This document shows, one piece after another, positions 43,271-50,611 of a stretch of DNA of 64,000 nt; the stretch's first letter is position 1; every line of letters starts with the position of its first letter. A program made the position numbers and the translations under genes. Source of the DNA: JALRBM01 sp964615445 (lineage in GTDB: Bacteria; Patescibacteriota; Saccharimonadia; Saccharimonadales; Saccharimonadaceae); contig CAZTOK010000004.1 of the NCBI GenBank assembly GCA_964615445.1, forward strand, positions 1-64,000. Direction: 5' to 3'. Under the pieces are notes generated by a model, which was given only the letters and a program-made list of their open reading frames with translations, was not told where the DNA came from and did no database searches.

Positions 43271-43305
43271 AAAAATACGCTCAGGTAGAATTTGAGCGTA
43301 TTTTT
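43271..43305 (-). terminator. Bidirectional-looking terminator between rpmH and rnpA
   Basis: AAAAATACGCTCA (43271-43283) and TGAGCGTATTTTT (43293-43305) form a perfect 13-bp stem. On the minus strand it is followed by a T-rich tail, so it can end or attenuate rpmH transcripts before rnpA. Confidence 0.8.
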
Positions 43306-43309
43306 CCTC

Positions 43310-43447
43310 TTATACAGTCAGTCGAGCGCGACCCTTAGCACGACGACGCTTCAAGACAGCACGACCGGCTTTCGTAGAAATACGAGCACGGAATCCATGC
43401 GTACGCGCGCGGTGCCGTGTGTGTGGTTGGTGAGTTCGTTTTGGCAT
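43310..43447 (-). CDS. rpmH: Large-subunit ribosomal protein L34
   Basis: The 45-residue, very basic product reads MPKRTHQPHTRHRARTHGF then RARISTKAGRAVLKRRRAKG and matches bacterial L34 (normally 44-47 residues), with the conserved THGFRARISTKAGR core. It is encoded just upstream of rnpA as in most bacteria. There is no ribosome site; the -10 element ends about nine bases before the ATG, so it is probably translated from a leaderless mRNA. It is followed by a 13-bp terminator-like stem. Confidence 0.95.
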   Translation of the reverse strand: MPKRTHQPHTRHRARTHGFRARISTKAGRAVLKRRRAKGRARLTV

Positions 43448-43456
43448 ATCTTTAGT

Positions 43457-43485
43457 ATTGTATCGTAATTACTACAGCATGACAA
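43457..43485 (-). promoter_or_regulatory. Promoter of rpmH
   Basis: Minus-strand TTGTCA (43485-43480) and TACAAT (43462-43457) are 17 bases apart. Only nine bases separate the -10 from the ATG at 43447, so the mRNA start should lie within a few bases of the start codon. Confidence 0.65.
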
Positions 43486-43594
43486 GGGTTATACTCTCTT
43501 CTTACTCTTAGTATGTCACTTTTCGCCATTTCTGGCTCTTCAGCATAAATACACATTTATGAAAGCAACAATGTACTGTCGGGGATGTATTCAA

Positions 43595-43628
43595 GGCAGT
43601 AGTAGGCGTTTTCACGCCTACTACTGCC
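43595..43628 (-). terminator. 14-bp perfect hairpin after the 108-residue orphan gene
   Basis: GGCAGTAGTAGGCG (43595-43608) and CGCCTACTACTGCC (43615-43628) form a perfect 14-bp stem with a TTTTCA loop (TGAAAA in the RNA). It starts 12 bases after the stop at 43641. No T-run follows. Confidence 0.72.
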
Positions 43629-43640
43629 TCTAATGTGCAC

Positions 43641-43967
43641 TCAGCCCATGACCACATGGCGAACGGCGACAGGCAAGTACTTCGCCTGAAGCTCGCTCTG
43701 CACGAGGTGACCGACGCTCTGGAATCGAGACGCCAGCCCGGAAGCCAGCCCGCCCCAGACTTCTCCGCGATTCACGCGACCGAAATCCTGGACCGCGAAC
43801 CAGACGATAGCCGTTGCCTGATCGGCGGGCCAGCGCTCGATGTGCATCGTCACGAGTGAGGAACCTAGTGCAAGCGAGGTGTAGCCGAGAACGGCCTCCT
43901 CGCCCTGCGAGAACTCAACCCGCACGACATACGCTCTGTCAAACCCGTAAAGGTCCGCGAAAATCAT
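43641..43967 (-). CDS. Hypothetical protein (108 aa), isolated GC-rich unit
   Basis: No family was recognised. The ATG at 43967 is chosen because GGGAG lies five bases upstream; the frame opens at a GTG (43985) six codons earlier. The product has beta-strand-like stretches (MIFADLYGFDRAYVVRVEF, AVLGYTSLALGSSLVTMHI, TAIVWFAVQDFGRV) and seems soluble. Its G+C content is far above that of the flanking origin region. It has a promoter at 44009-44037 and a 14-bp 3' hairpin. It lies between rpmH and oriC, a place that usually holds only the origin. Confidence 0.55.
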   Translation of the reverse strand: MIFADLYGFDRAYVVRVEFSQGEEAVLGYTSLALGSSLVTMHIERWPADQATAIVWFAVQDFGRVNRGEVWGGLASGLASRFQSVGHLVQSELQAKYLPVAVRHVVMG

Positions 43968-44008
43968 CTGATCTCCCAACCACACATGGATTCCTACAGG
44001 ATATTTAT

Positions 44009-44037
44009 ACTATAACATAAATACTATAAGTATTCAA
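44009..44037 (-). promoter_or_regulatory. Promoter of the 108-residue orphan gene
   Basis: Minus-strand TTGAAT (44037-44032) and TATAGT (44014-44009) are 17 bases apart. A leader of about 35 bases with GGGAG precedes the ATG. Confidence 0.6.
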
Positions 44038-44059
44038 TACCTTCACTTTGTTGGCAATT

Positions 44060-44239
44060 CAAAACATCCACAGATTTACTTAGTTTTTCCACACATTTAC
44101 AGATGATGGCTCTCGATGTGGAAAAGTCACACCCCTATTTCACCCTCGCCTTTGTTGTAGATTGCACTGGTTGTGGAAAACTTCTAGCACCTGTATAGTA
44201 AGAAGCACCGAGAAGTTGAGGGTAAAAAGGATACATACT
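44060..44239. other. Probable replication origin (oriC) with DnaA boxes
   Basis: The AT-rich stretch upstream of dnaA holds DnaA-box-like 9-mers: TTTTCCACA at 44085-44093 (plus strand), the same motif inverted (TGTGGAAAA) at 44117-44125 and 44172-44180, and a weaker ACATCCACA at 44064-44072. They differ from the TTATCCACA consensus by one or more bases. The position beside dnaA and the rpmH cluster supports an origin. Further boxes lie after dnaA (45609-45617, 45813-45821). The AT-rich unwinding region was not localised more precisely. Confidence 0.75.
44171..44199 (+). promoter_or_regulatory. dnaA promoter overlapping a DnaA box
   Basis: TTGTGG (44171-44176) and TATAGT (44194-44199) are 17 bases apart. 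The -35 lies inside the box TGTGGAAAA (44172-44180), so DnaA binding should repress its own promoter. Confidence 0.55.
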
Positions 44240-45604
44240 ATGGAGCATGCGTTATGGCAAAGTGTTTTAGGCGAAATCGAACTTTCTGTTTCACACGCTG
44301 CTTTTACCACCTGGTTTAAAAATACTGAGCTGGTGGGTTCTTCAGACAGTGAAGTAACTATTGCTGTGCCAAATATTTTTGCCAAACGCCAATTTGAAGT
44401 GAAGTTTAATGACCAAATTAAATCGGTACTGCAAAAAAACGGCGTTAGCCCTGAACGTATTACGTATACGGTTAAAACTACTGGGAAGAAAACCGTCAGC
44501 CGCGAGACAACGGCTACCTCCTTGGCCATCGATGAACTTATTGCTCCAATGCCGCGCGCGCAACAAAGTACATCATCGAGCGTCAGCTCTAATGGACTTA
44601 ATCCTCGCTACACCTTCTCTAATTTCATTGTTGGTTCAAGTAATGACCTCGCCTACACCGCCTGTCAAGCAGTCGCCACTACACCGGGTACAAAATACAA
44701 TCCGCTCTTTTTATATGGCGGCGTTGGCCTTGGTAAAACTCATCTTATGCAGGCAGTAGGAAACGAGATAGTTCGCACACAGCCTGGAGCGCGGATTCTC
44801 TATATTAGTTCTGAAACATTTGTACAAGAATTTATGGACACTATTCGCTTTAAAAAGAAAGGATTTGCCGACAAGTACCGCAATGTTGACGTACTAATTG
44901 TTGATGACATGCAATTTATTGCTGGGAAAGAAAAAACTCAGGAAGAGTTTTTTCACACATTTAACGCGCTCCATCAGGCTAATAAGCAAATCATCATCAG
45001 TAGTGATAAGCCGCCAAAAAGCATTCCCACCTTAACCGAACGTCTGCGAAGTAGGTTTGAGTGGGGTATGGCGATTGATATTCAAATGCCCGATTTTGAA
45101 ACGCGTTGTGCCATCCTTGAAACCAAGGCCTTACTTTCTGGCGTTGAACTAGCTCGTGATACGGTAGAATACCTTGCGAATAATATTAAAACCAATATCC
45201 GCGAACTTGAAGGCGCCCTTAATCAATTACTTGCCTACGCAGAAATGCGCGGAGTAGCTCCGGATATTTCGACCGCAGAGGGACTTATTAGCAATGTACG
45301 CCATTCGCGTCCGCAGCACGTTACCTCCAAGCAAATTATCGATAAAACTGCCAGACACTTCCAGATTGATGCCAAAGAGATCTGTAGCGCTAAACGCGAC
45401 AAACACATTGTCGTACCGCGTCAAATCGCCATGTATCTTCTTCGCAGCGAATTACACCTAAGTTTTCCAAAAATTGCTGGCGAGCTAGGGAGGAAAGACC
45501 ACACAACTGCCATACATTCAGTGGAGAAGATAGAAAAGGCTATAAAGCTCGATTTTCTTATTCGCGAACAAGTAGCGGAAATTCGGGAGAAACTCTATGC
45601 CTAG
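44240..45604 (+). CDS. dnaA: Chromosomal replication initiator protein DnaA
   Basis: DnaA binds DnaA boxes at oriC and opens the origin. The ATG at 44240 gives the usual N-terminus (MEHALWQSVLGEIELSVSH) and has AAAAAGG upstream; the longer frame from 44162 runs through the promoter. Domain I spans about 1-85, a short variable linker follows, the AAA+ domain has Walker A GGVGLGKTH (about 160-168) and Walker B VLIVDDMQF (about 220), and the C-terminal domain IV has the DnaA signature ELGRKDHTTAIHS. Length of 454 residues is normal. Followed by dnaN. Confidence 0.97.
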   Translation: MEHALWQSVLGEIELSVSHAAFTTWFKNTELVGSSDSEVTIAVPNIFAKRQFEVKFNDQIKSVLQKNGVSPERITYTVKTTGKKTVSRETTATSLAIDELIAPMPRAQQSTSSSVSSNGLNPRYTFSNFIVGSSNDLAYTACQAVATTPGTKYNPLFLYGGVGLGKTHLMQAVGNEIVRTQPGARILYISSETFVQEFMDTIRFKKKGFADKYRNVDVLIVDDMQFIAGKEKTQEEFFHTFNALHQANKQIIISSDKPPKSIPTLTERLRSRFEWGMAIDIQMPDFETRCAILETKALLSGVELARDTVEYLANNIKTNIRELEGALNQLLAYAEMRGVAPDISTAEGLISNVRHSRPQHVTSKQIIDKTARHFQIDAKEICSAKRDKHIVVPRQIAMYLLRSELHLSFPKIAGELGRKDHTTAIHSVEKIEKAIKLDFLIREQVAEIREKLYA

Positions 45605-45608
45605 GGCA

Positions 45609-45821
45609 TGTGGAAAATACGCGAATAATCTGCGAGTTGACATACGGGAACGCGTAGGACAACCGTCCACACATAGTCGAGTTGGCTTAGCAACAATTCG
45701 TGAAGCTGGGGTAAAACTCAAAGAAAGCCACCGCCTATACACATTACTCTCCACGTATTTTTCCCCACGTAAAAATAGTTTTCTACCACTGTCTGAACAC
45801 TATTTTTACCCAGTTTCCACA
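45609..45821. promoter_or_regulatory. dnaA-dnaN intergenic region with DnaA-box-like sites and an inverted repeat
   Basis: This 264-base gap holds no believable gene. It has a TGTGGAAAA box at 45609-45617, a GTTTCCACA box at 45813-45821 and a perfect 10-bp inverted repeat GTAAAAATAG/CTATTTTTAC (45770-45779 and 45800-45809). It may be a second part of the origin or a control region for dnaN. Confidence 0.55.
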
Positions 45822-45868
45822 GCACCTATTAACTACTACAGCCAATTAAAAATTCAAGAAAGGTAATA

Positions 45869-46972
45869 ATGATGGAACTCAGTGTCACCCAAGAAAATCT
45901 CGCTAAAGCGCTCAGTAATGTTGGACGAGTAGCCAGCAGCAAAGCAGGACTTCCCATACTTAGTAATATTTTACTTCGAACAGACGGTAATCGTTTACTT
46001 GTTGCCGCGACAAACCTTGAAATTGCTTCAACTCAATATGTTGGCGCCAAAATTATTACGCCAGGTTCACTCACCATTCCTGCACGCCTAGTGAGCGAGT
46101 TTGTAAGCAGTCTCCCAAAGGGAACAGTGGAGCTAAAAGTAACCGACAATCATCTCGATATAGCCTCGGGAAGCTACAGTTCGGTGATAAACGGTGTTGT
46201 TGCCGATGAATTTCCTGAACTTCCTACTATCGACGAAAAATCGTCTATTCAGTATAGTATTAGTACATCTGATTTCAAACAAGCAGTAGCTCAGACGATC
46301 ATTACGAGTAGTAATGACAGTACACGACCAGTGCTCACTGGTGTCTATTGGCATTCGTTTGGCGGCCATCTCTATCTTGCTGCTACTGATGGATACCGAC
46401 TTTCGGAGCGACGACTGGTCGAAACGAAAAGTGAGGTGGCTGCCATTATTCCTACGACCACTCTTCAAGAAGTACTTCGTACAGTAGCGGATGATGTTAA
46501 TGAAATCGATGTTCTATTTGATGAAACACAAGTTAGATTCCGCGTTGGTGAATCAGAAATTACCAGCCGCCTTATTGACGGCAACTACCCTGATTATCGC
46601 CAGCTTATTCCAGAAACATCAGAGACAAATATGGTCATAAATACAGCCGAGTTTATACGTATTACCAAGATTGCTGGACTGTTTGCACGTGAATCTGGCG
46701 GCAGCGTGACACTTGCAGCCGATAAAGAAAAGCAAACGCTTTCGATTCATTCTATTGCTTCTGAGCTTGGCGAAAATACCTCAAGCACGTCATCTGAGGT
46801 ATCGGAAGATGGGCAGGTAACGCTTAACTCCCGCTATATTAGTGAGGCGTTGGCGGTAATAGACGGTGCTCAGGTGGTCTTTCGCTTTAGTGGTAAGTTG
46901 TCACCATGTGTATTGACGGCAAAAACTGAGGACGTCAATTATAAGCATATAATTATGCCTTTAAAGAGCTAG
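45869..46972 (+). CDS. dnaN: DNA polymerase III beta subunit (sliding clamp)
   Basis: The 367-residue protein has the three-domain clamp pattern: ELSVTQENLAKALSNVGRV at the start, LPILSNILLRT, FPELPTIDE, RPVLTGVYW, ATDGYRLSERR and the C-terminal LSPCVLTAKTEDVNYKHIIMP (split here) which ends close to the canonical MPMR/MPLK. It encircles DNA and tethers polymerase III. GAAAGG five bases before the ATG at 45869 sets the start. It precedes recF by one base. Confidence 0.97.
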   Translation: MMELSVTQENLAKALSNVGRVASSKAGLPILSNILLRTDGNRLLVAATNLEIASTQYVGAKIITPGSLTIPARLVSEFVSSLPKGTVELKVTDNHLDIASGSYSSVINGVVADEFPELPTIDEKSSIQYSISTSDFKQAVAQTIITSSNDSTRPVLTGVYWHSFGGHLYLAATDGYRLSERRLVETKSEVAAIIPTTTLQEVLRTVADDVNEIDVLFDETQVRFRVGESEITSRLIDGNYPDYRQLIPETSETNMVINTAEFIRITKIAGLFARESGGSVTLAADKEKQTLSIHSIASELGENTSSTSSEVSEDGQVTLNSRYISEALAVIDGAQVVFRFSGKLSPCVLTAKTEDVNYKHIIMPLKS

Positions 46973-46973
46973 C

Positions 46974-48017
46974 ATGAGTCTGATTACTTCTCTTCGCGTC
47001 CAGCATGTTCGAACGCATGGTGATATTACTGTCGCTATTTCGCCGAAGGCGACACTTATTACAGGATTAAATGGCAGCGGAAAAACGTCATTAGTTGAAG
47101 CACTTTTTATCGCTCTGCAAGGATCGTCGTTTAAAGGAGGTGATGGAGAGGTACTCAAACGTAATGAGTCGTGGTATCGCATCGATGTTTCTTATGCTGA
47201 CAAGAGCAGACGTATTGTAAAGTTTGACAGTAAGAAAACAAGTGGCCGCAAGCAATTTACCGTTGATGGCAAGGTGCAATACCGGCTTCCTGCACGCTTT
47301 AAGTATCCTGTAGTATTGTTTGAACCGGACGATTTACGGCTCTTAACTGGCTCCCCATCACGCCGTCGCCAATTTATAGATAGGTTCATTAGCCAGCTTG
47401 ATCCACACTATGACCTTGCATTACGCCGCTACGACCGCGCCTTAAAACAACGTAACGCGCTCTTAAAACAGTCACGCATGCATAGTGATGATATATTTGC
47501 TTGGAATGTTTCACTGAGTGAATATGGTGCACTTATTATCGCCAAGCGTCAACACTTTTTAGATACACTTAACGAAGAGCTGAATGCTACGTACGAACGC
47601 ATTGCGCATACTGGCGATACTGTATCGATTAGCTACTCGTTTCTTCCGCGTCATTCGTTACAACAAAAATTGCTCGCAGATCTTGATGTAAATAGTGAGA
47701 GAGACCGTCTACTTGGCTATACGTCGAGTGGACCTCATCGTCATGATGTTATCTTTACCTTTAACGACGTCCCTGCACTTACGGTAGTGTCGCGGGGCGA
47801 AACGCGGAGTATTATTTTGGCGCTTAAATTCTTGGAAATGAATATCACAGAAGCGCTTACTGGAAAGAATCCTATTGTGCTTTTGGACGATGTTTTTAGT
47901 GAGCTTGATGAAGAGCGGCAGCGTTATTTAATTCAATTTACTACCAATAACCAGGTCATTATTACCTCTGCAACTCATGGTGACGTGATTGATACTAAAT
48001 ATATAACTGCACTATAG
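46974..48017 (+). CDS. recF: DNA replication and repair protein RecF
   Basis: RecF is an SMC-like ATPase that binds gapped DNA and helps RecOR load RecA. The Walker A motif GLNGSGKTS is at about residues 31-39, followed by LVEALFIALQGSSF. The ABC-type signature region GYTSSGPHRHD and Walker B IVLLDDVFSELDEERQ (about 305-320) are present. Length of 347 residues is usual. It directly follows dnaN (gap of one base) in the classical dnaA-dnaN-recF order and converges with the secretion-system operon ending at 48028. Confidence 0.96.
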   Translation: MSLITSLRVQHVRTHGDITVAISPKATLITGLNGSGKTSLVEALFIALQGSSFKGGDGEVLKRNESWYRIDVSYADKSRRIVKFDSKKTSGRKQFTVDGKVQYRLPARFKYPVVLFEPDDLRLLTGSPSRRRQFIDRFISQLDPHYDLALRRYDRALKQRNALLKQSRMHSDDIFAWNVSLSEYGALIIAKRQHFLDTLNEELNATYERIAHTGDTVSISYSFLPRHSLQQKLLADLDVNSERDRLLGYTSSGPHRHDVIFTFNDVPALTVVSRGETRSIILALKFLEMNITEALTGKNPIVLLDDVFSELDEERQRYLIQFTTNNQVIITSATHGDVIDTKYITAL

Positions 48018-48027
48018 TTATAGTGTT

Positions 48028-48744
48028 TTACTGAGCGCCTACGGCATTATTGTCGATGAAGTACGTTGGTGCTGGAGTTGCTGGTGCGGTACTTGGTTCG
48101 CTGAAGTATGTATTAGTCTGCCGCAGTACATCTTCTGGTATGTTTGGATAATCAATTTTATTAAGCGTAATGTCTGGTTCGGTAGCAAGTGACCACTGGT
48201 CATTTACAAGATGAGCGATGAGGTGAAGCGTATCGCGATTGTCGGTGTCCGAACCTTTATACACCAGTGCTGTTCCGTACCACTCTCCTTGATCGAATAG
48301 TCTCCCCTCTTGCAGTGTGTAGGTAGATGGAACGGATGGATACTTAGAAAAAATGAGCGACGTGAGGGCTGTTTGGTTTTTATCGAGTAACTGGCTAAGA
48401 TAATCAGTCGAATAAGATACCGTAAATGTTTTTGTAATAGGTGTGTCACCGACTGTGATTGACATGGGGCTGGCGTCGATATTCATACCGCTTGCCTTGA
48501 TAATGTATACGCCCTTAGTAATACTAAATGGTACGTTTGAAGTAATTGTTTGTATAGCTGGGCCACTGGTATCAGTTGAGGTGCCATCTTTAGCATGGTA
48601 GAGACTAAGTGTGACCCCTCCCTCTTTATTATCGAAGGTTATGGTAACTTTTTGCGGTGTACTAGTAAGGATGCCGTAGGCAATCAAGCCAATCACAACA
48701 AAGGTAATAACAATTCCAATAATTAAGACGATTCTTCGATTCAT
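48028..48744 (-). CDS. Single-pass membrane protein, PEGA-like
   Basis: The 238-residue protein has a membrane helix near its N-terminus (about 5-27, VLIIGIVITFVVIGLIAYGI) and an extracytoplasmic beta-rich region. VTITFDNKEGGVTLSLYHAK and ITKGVYIIKASG resemble a PEGA-type domain. The C-terminal region (about 115-235) reads like a NTF2- or cystatin-like fold. It overlaps the next upstream gene by four bases and is the last gene of the type IV secretion operon. A role as a structural or assembly component of the envelope complex is inferred from position only. Confidence 0.6.
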   Translation of the reverse strand: MNRRIVLIIGIVITFVVIGLIAYGILTSTPQKVTITFDNKEGGVTLSLYHAKDGTSTDTSGPAIQTITSNVPFSITKGVYIIKASGMNIDASPMSITVGDTPITKTFTVSYSTDYLSQLLDKNQTALTSLIFSKYPSVPSTYTLQEGRLFDQGEWYGTALVYKGSDTDNRDTLHLIAHLVNDQWSLATEPDITLNKIDYPNIPEDVLRQTNTYFSEPSTAPATPAPTYFIDNNAVGAQ

Positions 48745-49373
48745 TTTAGTTGACTCACGTAATTAGTATAGTTAATTTTGAAATCTGCCGGATTGAATCC
48801 CCAGTTGTATATTTTTTGGATAGCTTGATAACGGTACATCGCAGAAACACCGGTAATTGTTAATTGAATGGTTTTATTATCGGATGACGTATAGCCAATA
48901 CTATAGTAAGGGTCGTTGTAAGGGAGGTTTTTAACGATTGGGTTAGTGTCTTGGAAACTTTGTGTAATAGCAGCTGCGCTTCTGGCGCCATCCTGCTCGG
49001 TTTGGAGATACAAGTCTTGATGGCCTGCTACCCATTTCTTTGCATCGTCTGAGGCCGGAAGGAGCTGAATGTTGTAGATGCCTGTATCATTCGGTACGGT
49101 GAGCGTGTTGCTAAAGTCATCAAATCCGTCTTTATGAGCGTGAATGCTATATGAGCCTGGCTTTAGGTAGAGAGTGCCTGGTGAAATAGTCTGAGAGTTG
49201 TTAAGTGTTACTGTCGCGTCTTGGGGTAGCAGTTTTAATGTAAGCTGTACTTTGTCTTGACGCTGTTGAGCGGTATATATCTGGTAAACAGTAAATCCTC
49301 CAATAGCAACAATGAGCGCGGCGGCAAGGATAATGATCTGTCGACGATATTGTAAAAATAATTCCCCAAGCAT
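48741..49373 (-). CDS. Single-pass membrane protein with PEGA-like domain
   Basis: The 210-residue protein has an N-terminal membrane helix (about 11-32) and an extracytoplasmic PEGA-like beta-sandwich (about 42-105, LKLLPQDATVTLNNSQTI, GTLYLKPGSYSIHAHKDGF). The C-terminal half (about 110-210) resembles that of the neighbouring 238-residue protein in layout. It overlaps that gene by four bases (ATGA), and five bases separate it from the wall hydrolase gene upstream. The pair may be duplicated accessory parts of the secretion apparatus. Confidence 0.65.
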   Translation of the reverse strand: MLGELFLQYRRQIIILAAALIVAIGGFTVYQIYTAQQRQDKVQLTLKLLPQDATVTLNNSQTISPGTLYLKPGSYSIHAHKDGFDDFSNTLTVPNDTGIYNIQLLPASDDAKKWVAGHQDLYLQTEQDGARSAAAITQSFQDTNPIVKNLPYNDPYYSIGYTSSDNKTIQLTITGVSAMYRYQAIQKIYNWGFNPADFKINYTNYVSQLK

Positions 49374-49378
49374 ATTTT

Positions 49379-50611
49379 CTATTTCTTTCTATACCAGTTA
49401 AAATGACTATCAGTTGGGCTTTGCACGTCGGCCATTGGTGCACGTTCATCTAGTGAGGCAGAAGCAATTTTCTCAGGATTTCCATTGGCAACGGTACGGC
49501 CATGTGCCGGGTCGTCGCCAAAGCCACTAATCGCTCCTACCCATACGAATGTGTGTCCTTCCTGGCCCGTGAAAGAACTTTTAATGGCCACATCGCCGGG
49601 TTGTAAGTTGGCTGGATTGATAGTGCCTCCCGTTCCTAAGTATTGCCAGTTTTCTTTTAGCCATTTTTCCTGTGCATCGGTATTGCCACCACCTTTACTC
49701 GGAAGATCACCATAATTGTAATTTGGTTCAAAGCCACTATTAATCATAAGAAGTGATACGAAGCCACCACAGTCAATACCAGGATGTACAGAACCTCCAA
49801 CGTACATGTGATTGCTTTGTGCTTGTTGAACGGCATCTGTCCAAGCTTGCTGTGCAACAATAGTGAGTCCTCGGTACTGTGGCCAAGCGTAGGCCATAAC
49901 TTTATCGTTAAGCGTTCCATTTGAACAGCCAGTGCCGGCTGATGATCCTGACGGTGCACCACTTGGTAGTGTCGCGACCGGTGCGGCGTTTTTGTATTGG
50001 TCATATAGTTTTTTTGCATTACCGCCACGGTTAGCGATAATTTGCTCAAGCGTATCATTTGAACCTTCAAAGTCACGGTGGAATACAAATGCGGCTTGAA
50101 TTGGATCAGACTGTGCAAGAAGCGACTGTAGTGCTTTTGAGTGGGTCGTTTGTAGTTCTTGCCAGCTGAAACCAAGTTGCCCACCCAGATCGGTAATACC
50201 TACTTTTTGATCTTTTATAAAGTTCTCAAGCGGTATTTGACGAGAGCTGAAGGTCCATTGGGCAATACCGAAGCCCACGCCATCTTTTGGTACATAGCTG
50301 TCGTCAACAATTCTACCGCCCTGCTCTTTTGCGGAGTTAACGCCAGATTCGGCAATAAAGTTACCAACAATACCTGCGGCTTGGGCAAGATTAAGTCCCT
50401 TCCCCATATAAAAGTTGAGGGCTTTCTCGATAGCATCCTTTCCATTGAGCGTGGTCGAGCCACATCCACCGCTGGCATCTGGATTGTAGTAAATGATATC
50501 GTTTCCACTATAAAAATTGCGATCGAATGCACTAACCTCTTGCACTGAAGTTGCGGCTATAAGGATGGCAACAAGAGAGAGTGGTAAGATTTTACGATAC
50601 CAACGTAGCAT
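49379..50611 (-). CDS. Secreted peptidoglycan hydrolase: phage-lysozyme-like plus CHAP/NlpC-like
   Basis: The 410-residue protein has a signal peptide (about 1-28), a phage-tail-lysozyme-like region (about 60-215, with AAGIVGNFIAESGV, a likely catalytic Glu, and GVGFGIAQWTFSSRQ), a short linker and a C-terminal CHAP or NlpC/P60-like cysteine hydrolase (about 240-405) with GIDCGGFVSLLM (Cys), GDVAIK and GHTFVWVG (His). It would cut glycan and peptide bonds in peptidoglycan, like VirB1-type enzymes that open a path for secretion machinery. Its stop and neighbour are in the T4SS operon. Confidence 0.82.
   Translation of the reverse strand: MLRWYRKILPLSLVAILIAATSVQEVSAFDRNFYSGNDIIYYNPDASGGCGSTTLNGKDAIEKALNFYMGKGLNLAQAAGIVGNFIAESGVNSAKEQGGRIVDDSYVPKDGVGFGIAQWTFSSRQIPLENFIKDQKVGITDLGGQLGFSWQELQTTHSKALQSLLAQSDPIQAAFVFHRDFEGSNDTLEQIIANRGGNAKKLYDQYKNAAPVATLPSGAPSGSSAGTGCSNGTLNDKVMAYAWPQYRGLTIVAQQAWTDAVQQAQSNHMYVGGSVHPGIDCGGFVSLLMINSGFEPNYNYGDLPSKGGGNTDAQEKWLKENWQYLGTGGTINPANLQPGDVAIKSSFTGQEGHTFVWVGAISGFGDDPAHGRTVANGNPEKIASASLDERAPMADVQSPTDSHFNWYRKK

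Noticed and set aside
44162..44239. 26-residue upstream extension of dnaA
   Set aside because: It runs through the probable promoter and a DnaA box, and the ATG at 44240 gives the usual DnaA N-terminus with a ribosome site.
45597..45866. 89-residue plus-strand open frame between dnaA and dnaN
   Set aside because: It overlaps DnaA-box-like sites and an inverted repeat, has no ribosome site or recognisable protein features, and the interval is better explained as regulatory DNA.
48010..48025. CACTATA-GT-TATAGTG palindrome at the end of recF as a terminator
   Set aside because: The stem is short, AT-rich and leaves a two-base loop, so it cannot form a stable hairpin; it is more likely chance or a weak pause.
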